DNA from: Entophlyctis helioformis
Lineage: Eukaryota; Chytridiomycota; Chytridiomycetes; Chytridiales; Chytriomycetaceae
Assembly: GCA_025526915.1 (NCBI GenBank)
Contig: JAHLKH010000081.1
Coordinates: 1-64,000, forward strand
Length of the DNA stretch: 64,000 nucleotides
Reading direction: 5' to 3'
Shown one piece after another: positions 59,808-64,000 of this stretch. The notes beneath the pieces are model-generated. The model saw only the letters and a program-made list of their open reading frames with translations. It was not told the origin of the DNA and did no database searches. Both the position numbers and the translations under genes were made by a program. Position 1 is the first letter of the stretch. Each line of letters opens with the position of its first letter.

Positions 59808-60470
59808 AGAGACTTATAGACAGACAGACAAAGAGACGCACCATGGCGGACAGGAACATGAGGCGGATCCAGAAGCCGTCGTTGCGCACGGTGATGGTGG
59901 CGGCAAAGTCCGAGTCCTTCTTGCCAAAGACGTGCGACACGCCCTTGGAGGTGACGACGGTCAGCTGGCCGATGCGCAGCTTGCCGAGCAGCGACAGGCA
60001 GGCGCTCTCGGCTGGTGTGAGCGTTGGTGTGAGGCGGTAAGCGTCGGTGTGGTGCAGGGCGAGGATGGACCAGCAGCCACAGGCGACGCCGTTGAAGCCG
60101 CAGGCGGAGTGGATAAATCAGCCATCGGCCATCAGGCAGCCATGAGGCAGCCATCAGAAGGCAGCCTTGGACGGGCCTTGCACACGCTGCACGGGGCTGC
60201 ACGGGGCTGCCAGCCAGCCATCGGCCAGGCAGGCAGGCATGCTCAGGCATATGCAGCCATCAGAAGACAGCCATCAAAAGGCCGTGCCGGTTGAAGCCGA
60301 GATGGGGCGGCGAGACACAATAGAGAGGCAATAGACAGGCGAGGCGAGAGACAAGAGACAATAGGCGTGAGACAGACGTGAGACACCACACACTCACCGG
60401 TGGCAGCCAGCGAGGCCCACGGGGCGGCGTACAGCGACGACAGCGCAGACGAGACGGCGGCAACGACCAT
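58036..60470 (-). CDS. Cyclopropane-fatty-acyl-phospholipid synthase
   Basis: Six exons join in phase: 60470-60398, 60011-59842, 59615-59553, 59421-59108, 58830-58241 and 58142-58036. Short N-terminal hydrophobic leader, then L-R-I-G-Q-L-T-V-V-T. Methyltransferase core: N-I-S-A-H-Y-D-L-G-N-D-M-F, V-L-E-I-G-T-G-W-G (SAM-binding motif I), T-T-I-T-L-S-S-E-Q, F-D-R-I-I-S-V-E-M-L-E-A-V-G and I-F-P-G-G-H-C-P-S. The last exon gives Y-F-A-Y-C-E-V-G-F. These enzymes add a methylene from SAM across cis double bonds of membrane lipids. Introns contain GA and ACG microsatellites. The fungal sphingolipid C9-methyltransferases are relatives, but here I see no multi-TM N-terminus, which favours CFA synthase. 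Confidence 0.88.
58838..58892. repeat. (ACG)n run in CFA intron
   Basis: Near-perfect ACG/ACC triplets within the intron between the fourth and fifth CFA exons. Confidence 0.7.
59775..59804. repeat. (GA)n microsatellite in CFA intron
   Basis: About 15 GA units within the intron between exons 2 and 3, next to GATA and GACA units. Confidence 0.9.
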
Positions 60471-60861
60471 TGCGGGAGTGAGACGGGTGAGACGGGTGAG
60501 TGTGAGACGGGTGAGTGAGAGACGGGAGTGAGACAAGAAAGAGACAAGCGTGAGACAGCCGCCGCGGCCTCTTATGTCCCGGGCCGCCCCGCCTGCCCCG
60601 CCTGCCCCGTCCCGTCCCATCCGCGCAGAATCGATCGGCGCATTTCTCCGCGTGCTGTCCTGGATCTGTCGGTTGCTCTGCTGTGCCGCGCGTCGTCTTT
60701 GCCGCGTTTGCCTTTGCCTGCCGCGGCCAAGGCCAGACAAGCCGCGGCTTGTTCCGCACACGGCGAGCGCCGCCAGTGTGCACCAGCCACGCAGATAAAC
60801 ACACGCAGATGAACACACGCAGATAAACACACGCAGATAAACACACACCGCCGCACCGGCC
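60471..60861. promoter_or_regulatory. Divergent promoter region with tandem repeats
   Basis: About 390 bp between the divergent CFA synthase and MPG-like genes. It contains GAGACGGGTGAGT-type repeats (60478-60540) beside the CFA start and four ACGCAGATAAACAC-type units (60790-60850) ending 11 bp before the other start codon. Confidence 0.5.
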
Positions 60862-61989
60862 ATGACTCACCACCCCGAGCTGCCCGACCTGTTCTCCCTG
60901 CTCGCCCCGCTGTCCGACCCGCAGACGCTCGCCTCCGGCACCCCGGCCCTGTCGTCCGCCGTGGCCGCCGTCGCCCACTCGCTCATGTGCGACCATCTGC
61001 TGCGCGTCCACCACAAGGACAGCCCCGTCCCGCCCGTCCTGCCTGCCAGCCACAGCGACGGCGACAGCGACGGCCCCTCCAACAAGCGTCGCAGAGTGAC
61101 TGCTGAGCCGTCCATCTCCCCGCCAGCCGTGTCGTCGTTCCGTGTGCTCGAGCTCGAGTTCTACCTGCACCACCCGTCTGCCCACCCCGACGTCTTTGCC
61201 CACAGGCAGCCCGAACAGCTGGTTCCTGGCCGCTGGTACTTTCACAGACAGGGCAGCTCGTTCCGCGGCGGCTCGCGCAAGGGCCTCGATCTGACCTTTG
61301 GCGCGTGTGCCTCGCCTGGCTCACTTGGTTCGCGTGGTGCCTCGCCCCCTGAACAGCCCGGCTCGACCCCGGAACAGCCAGACTCGCCCACGCTGCCCTG
61401 CCACGGCGGCATCCTGCTGCGGTCCGTGCAAGACTGCGACACGGGCGCCATCGTCGAGGGCCCGTCGCTGCTGGTTGACCTGATCCTCGAGCGCTCCGGC
61501 TGCACGTCCATCTCGCAGCTGGTCCATGACGTGTGGCGTGGCAACACCACCGCGGCCGCGTCGCCTCCTTCGCTTCCTCGCCCTGCGTCGCTGTACTTTG
61601 TCCGCGACGGCGAGCCTGCGCGCTCGGGGGACATCCACTCGTCGCCGCGCATCGGCCTCACCCTCAACAGCAGCCTGAACCTGCACGCACGCATCGAGTT
61701 CCTGGCTGCGTGCTACAGATTCACGGCACAGACCCACCGGCTGCGCAAGGGCCGCCCCAACACCGTCGTCGGTCTGGCCCTGCAGCAAGAGGCGGATGGC
61801 CAGCCGCTGGATGTGCCGTGGATCGCTGGCGTGGCTGGCCTCAAGCCCGCAAAGGCCGCGCAGATCTTGGCCGCGTTCCGCAGCGGCAGGCATGCGCCAG
61901 ACGTTGCGGCCGTTCTGGCTTCCAGGTCCGTGGCGGAGATACTGGGCTATTGCGTGTCGCATAGTTGCCGCGGATGTAGTCCAGCATAA
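60862..61989 (+). CDS. Conserved protein with distant MPG-like (methylpurine glycosylase) features
   Basis: A single-exon 375-residue protein. Recognisable blocks are V-L-E-L-E-F-Y-L, R-W-Y-F-H-R-Q-G, F-R-G-G-S-R-K-G-L-D-L-T-F-G, G-G-I-L-L-R-S-V, V-E-G-P-S-L-L-V-D and S-P-R-I-G-L-T-L. Their order resembles methylpurine-DNA glycosylases (ExExY-L, then ILLR, then GPS-L, then a closing R-I-G). A similar fungal uncharacterised family exists in my memory. The C-terminal 100 residues are helical. Activity is not claimed: the usual MPG catalytic surroundings are not clear. Start chosen as the first ATG, directly after the tandem leader repeat. Confidence 0.55.
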   Translation: MTHHPELPDLFSLLAPLSDPQTLASGTPALSSAVAAVAHSLMCDHLLRVHHKDSPVPPVLPASHSDGDSDGPSNKRRRVTAEPSISPPAVSSFRVLELEFYLHHPSAHPDVFAHRQPEQLVPGRWYFHRQGSSFRGGSRKGLDLTFGACASPGSLGSRGASPPEQPGSTPEQPDSPTLPCHGGILLRSVQDCDTGAIVEGPSLLVDLILERSGCTSISQLVHDVWRGNTTAAASPPSLPRPASLYFVRDGEPARSGDIHSSPRIGLTLNSSLNLHARIEFLAACYRFTAQTHRLRKGRPNTVVGLALQQEADGQPLDVPWIAGVAGLKPAKAAQILAAFRSGRHAPDVAAVLASRSVAEILGYCVSHSCRGCSPA

Positions 61990-62038
61990 AAGCAGTCTTT
62001 TCCTCTCCACGGTCACCCTCCATCCCCAACAAACAATC

Positions 62039-63068
62039 ATGTCGCTGCCCATTGTCGGCTCGTCGCTGCTGATCACGCTCGCCATCGATGCGGGCATCCA
62101 GCTCGCCGCCTATGCCGTCTCGGCCATCATGCAGACCGAGCGCTTCTACGACCTGTCCGGCGCTCTCACCTACCAGACCTGCACGCTCGTTGCGCTGCTC
62201 TGGCGCCAGGGTGGCGAGTCGCTCACACAGTTGTCGTTCCGCCAAGTCATTGCGGCCATCATGGTGCTGCTGTGGTCGACCCGGCTCGGCTTCTTCCTGT
62301 TCAAGCGGGTTCTTCGTGTTGAGGACAAGGCAAGTCTTTCTGGCCGCCTGCTTCTGTCTGCCTGTCTGCTTCTGTCTGTCTGTCTGCCTCTCTCCCTCGC
62401 CCCCTCTCGCCCCCTCTCTTTCCCACACCTCCGATGTCCACTCCCAATTTTCCGCCGCCTCAAACAGCGATCTGACCCAACCTGGACGCATTGTTTGCTG
62501 AAACACACAGCGCTTCGACAAGTACAAGACCAACCCGATCGCCTTCTTCATGCCGTTTGCCATCCAGATCGTCTGGGTGTTCCTGACGGCGTTCCCCGTG
62601 TACATCATCCTCGGCAACCCGGGCAGCACGCAGCCGGCGCTCATGTGGTCCGACATTGTCGGCCTCATCGTGTGGGCGTTTGGCTTTGCCGTCGAGATCA
62701 CGGCCGACGAGCAAAAGAACGCCTTCAAGAACAAGCACCCGCAGGACTTTGTGTCGACGGGCATCTGGGCATACTCGCGCTACGCCAACTACTTTGGCGA
62801 GATGACGCTGTGGATCGGTGCGTTTATCCTGTGCGCCGGCGGCTTTGTCGACGCGTGGCAATGGGTGTCGATTGTGTCGCCGGCCTTTGTCATCTTCCTG
62901 CTGCTCAAGGTGTCGGGCGTGCCGCTCGCAGAGGCGAATGCCGAGAAGCGCTACGGCGCGCGCGCTGACTACCAGGCGTACAAGGCGCGCACGTCTATGC
63001 TCATCCTGTGGCCGCCGCGCAAGGACGTGACGCAGGTTGCCAGCGAGGGTGCCGTGCAGCCCGCATAG
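62039..63068 (+). CDS. DUF1295 / steroid 5-alpha-reductase-like membrane protein
   Basis: Exons 62039-62329 and 62511-63068. Six or seven hydrophobic helices with the family signatures W-S-T-R-L-G-F-F-L-F-K-R, R-F-D-K-Y-K, the helix G-L-I-V-W-A-F-G-F-A-V-E-I-T-A-D and the C-terminal G-I-W-A-Y-S-R-Y-A-N-Y-F-G-E cofactor-binding block. The fold is shared with sterol reductases and ICMT, in the ER membrane. Substrate unknown. The intron has donor GCAAGT after AAG, a GC-AG intron; no nearby GT donor gives the conserved R-V-L-R-V-E-D-K-R-F-D-K-Y join. The start codon lies 50 bp after the previous stop, so the two genes are head to tail. Confidence 0.85.
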
Positions 63069-63428
63069 CCCGCATAGCCAGCAGCATCTGCATGCATCGC
63101 GATTGTCTATTCAATGAACCTGTATCAGTACCCAGTCCCAATCCATGTCCTCGATGGTCACCAGTAAACAACGAGCGTCTCCGCAGTGGTCGTCTTGCCG
63201 CCCAAGCCGCGGCAACCTCCGCGAGCCACATTCTTCCGCACGTTCCGCACGCTCGGCATGCTCCGCGGCAGTGATGATCTGAGCTGGGCAGCACGCAGCG
63301 TGCACCTTCCGCCACATCCACAATGTGAGTTTCTTACAGCTGCGAGCTGTCAGCCGCTGCCGCCTGAATCCTGCAGCCTGCAGCTTCCCCGCGACGGACA
63401 GCGCACTCATGCCGCCCAACACCTGCAG
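63069..63428. other. Intergenic region, no gene seen
   Basis: About 360 bp between the DUF1295 gene and the second CFA-family gene. No RNA gene or repeat recognised; presumed 3' flank and promoter. Confidence 0.4.
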
Positions 63429-64000
63429 ATGTCTTCCTGGTTCCAGCTGCCCAAGGCATCGGCGCTCTACGAGCCCGTCCTCGACACCGGCTACGTGCCC
63501 GACTTTCTGCTGCGCCAGGGCATCCGCACGCTGCTCGCCAAGCGGGCCCGCTCGCTGACGTACCCGTCCGCCGCCGAGGCCGACGCCGCCAAGACGCGTA
63601 CATTGCCACGCTCAAGGCCCGCGAGCAGATCGCCATCCACACCAAGGAGGCCAACGAGCAGCACTACGAGGTGCCGACCGAGTTCTTCCGTCTGTCGCTC
63701 GGCAAGCGGTTCAAGTACTCGGCGTGCCTGTTTGAGGGCGCTGACGCTGCCCGGACCCTCGACGAGGCCGAGACCGCCATGCTGGACCTGTACGTGCAGC
63801 GGGCCGGCGTCGAGGACGGCATGCGCATCCTCGATCTCGGCTGCGGCTGGGGCTCGCTGTCGCTGTACCTTGCCGAGGTGTGTGTGTGCCTGCCTGTCTG
63901 CCTGCCTATCTGCCTGTCTGTCTGCTTGTACGAGTCCGCTGCTGACACCTGCCGGTTTCTCCACCTCCACAGCGCTTCCCGAATGCCCGCATCGTCGGCC
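63429..64000 (+). CDS. CFA-superfamily / coclaurine N-methyltransferase-like enzyme (cut by window end)
   Basis: Starts M-S-S-W-F-Q-L-P-K and reads Y-V-P-D-F-L-L-R-Q-G-I-R. The core includes N-E-Q-H-Y-E-V-P-T-E-F-F, K-Y-S-A-C-L-F and the SAM motif I L-D-L-G-C-G-W-G-S-L-S. Exon 1 ends at 63877 with a GT donor; exon 2 begins at 63973 with R-F-P-N-A-R-I-V and runs off the window. One base-level frame change at about 63596 splits the exon without an intron. The family includes plant coclaurine N-methyltransferases and related small-molecule methyltransferases, close relatives of CFA synthases. Substrate unknown. Confidence 0.75.
   Translation, partial: MSSWFQLPKASALYEPVLDTGYVPDFLLRQGIRTLLAKRARSLTYPSAAEADAAKTRTLPRSRPASRSPSTPRRPTSSTTRCRPSSSVCRSASGSSTRRACLRALTLPGPSTRPRPPCWTCTCSGPASRTACASSISAAAGARCRCTLPRCVCACLSACLSACLSACTSPLLTPAGFSTSTALPECPHRR

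Overview
The window is GC-rich nuclear DNA from a eukaryote, most likely an early-diverging (chytrid-like) fungus. This rests on short GT-AG introns of about 45-310 bp, AATAAA poly(A) signals, very close gene spacing on both strands, an ETT1/NRO1-like gene (a fungal family), a fungal-type cyclopropane-fatty-acid synthase, and F-box/ankyrin proteins with WLH-type repeats. The phylum is an inference from gene content.

Layout. 0-13.7 kb holds the 3' end of calcineurin B, a long HEAT-repeat gene (+), a Munc13-like C2/MUN gene (-), an ETT1-like TPR gene (-) and a LAMTOR2/p14 gene (-). 14.1-21.6 kb is the left arm of a large inverted repeat and carries a multi-exon gene for a multi-pass membrane Ser/Thr kinase plus a universal stress protein (USP) gene. 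21.6-37.6 kb is single-copy: SRP54, a Tim17/TIMMDC1-like gene, cytosolic ENGase (GH85), an F-box/ankyrin gene, NUP85, a xylulokinase-like FGGY kinase, SYF1 and a second F-box/ankyrin gene. 37.6-45.1 kb is the right arm, in reverse orientation, with a USP copy and a decayed kinase copy. 45.1-49.8 kb holds two tandem polyglutamine-rich paralogues of an unrecognised family. 50-57.7 kb holds an unrecognised two-TM protein and the cohesin subunit SCC3/STAG. 58-64 kb holds a CFA synthase, an MPG-like conserved protein, a DUF1295 membrane reductase-like protein and a second CFA/coclaurine-N-methyltransferase-like enzyme cut by the window edge.

The most striking structure is the pair of roughly 7.5 kb inverted arms (14133-21648 and 37640-45149) around about 16 kb that includes essential genes. 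On the left, the kinase unit sits between two 525-bp direct copies of the LAMTOR2-5'/USP-3' junction, and its outer breakpoint shows 5 bp of microhomology. The kinase is open wherever I could resolve exons in the left arm, while the right-arm copy carries several small deletions.

Many conserved genes here (HEAT protein, ETT1, ENGase, xylulokinase, SYF1, SCC3, others) show isolated one-base frame changes with no plausible intron. Because several belong to families expected to be essential, these are more likely assembly indels than true lesions. Gene spans below are therefore given as whole loci, with the breaks noted.
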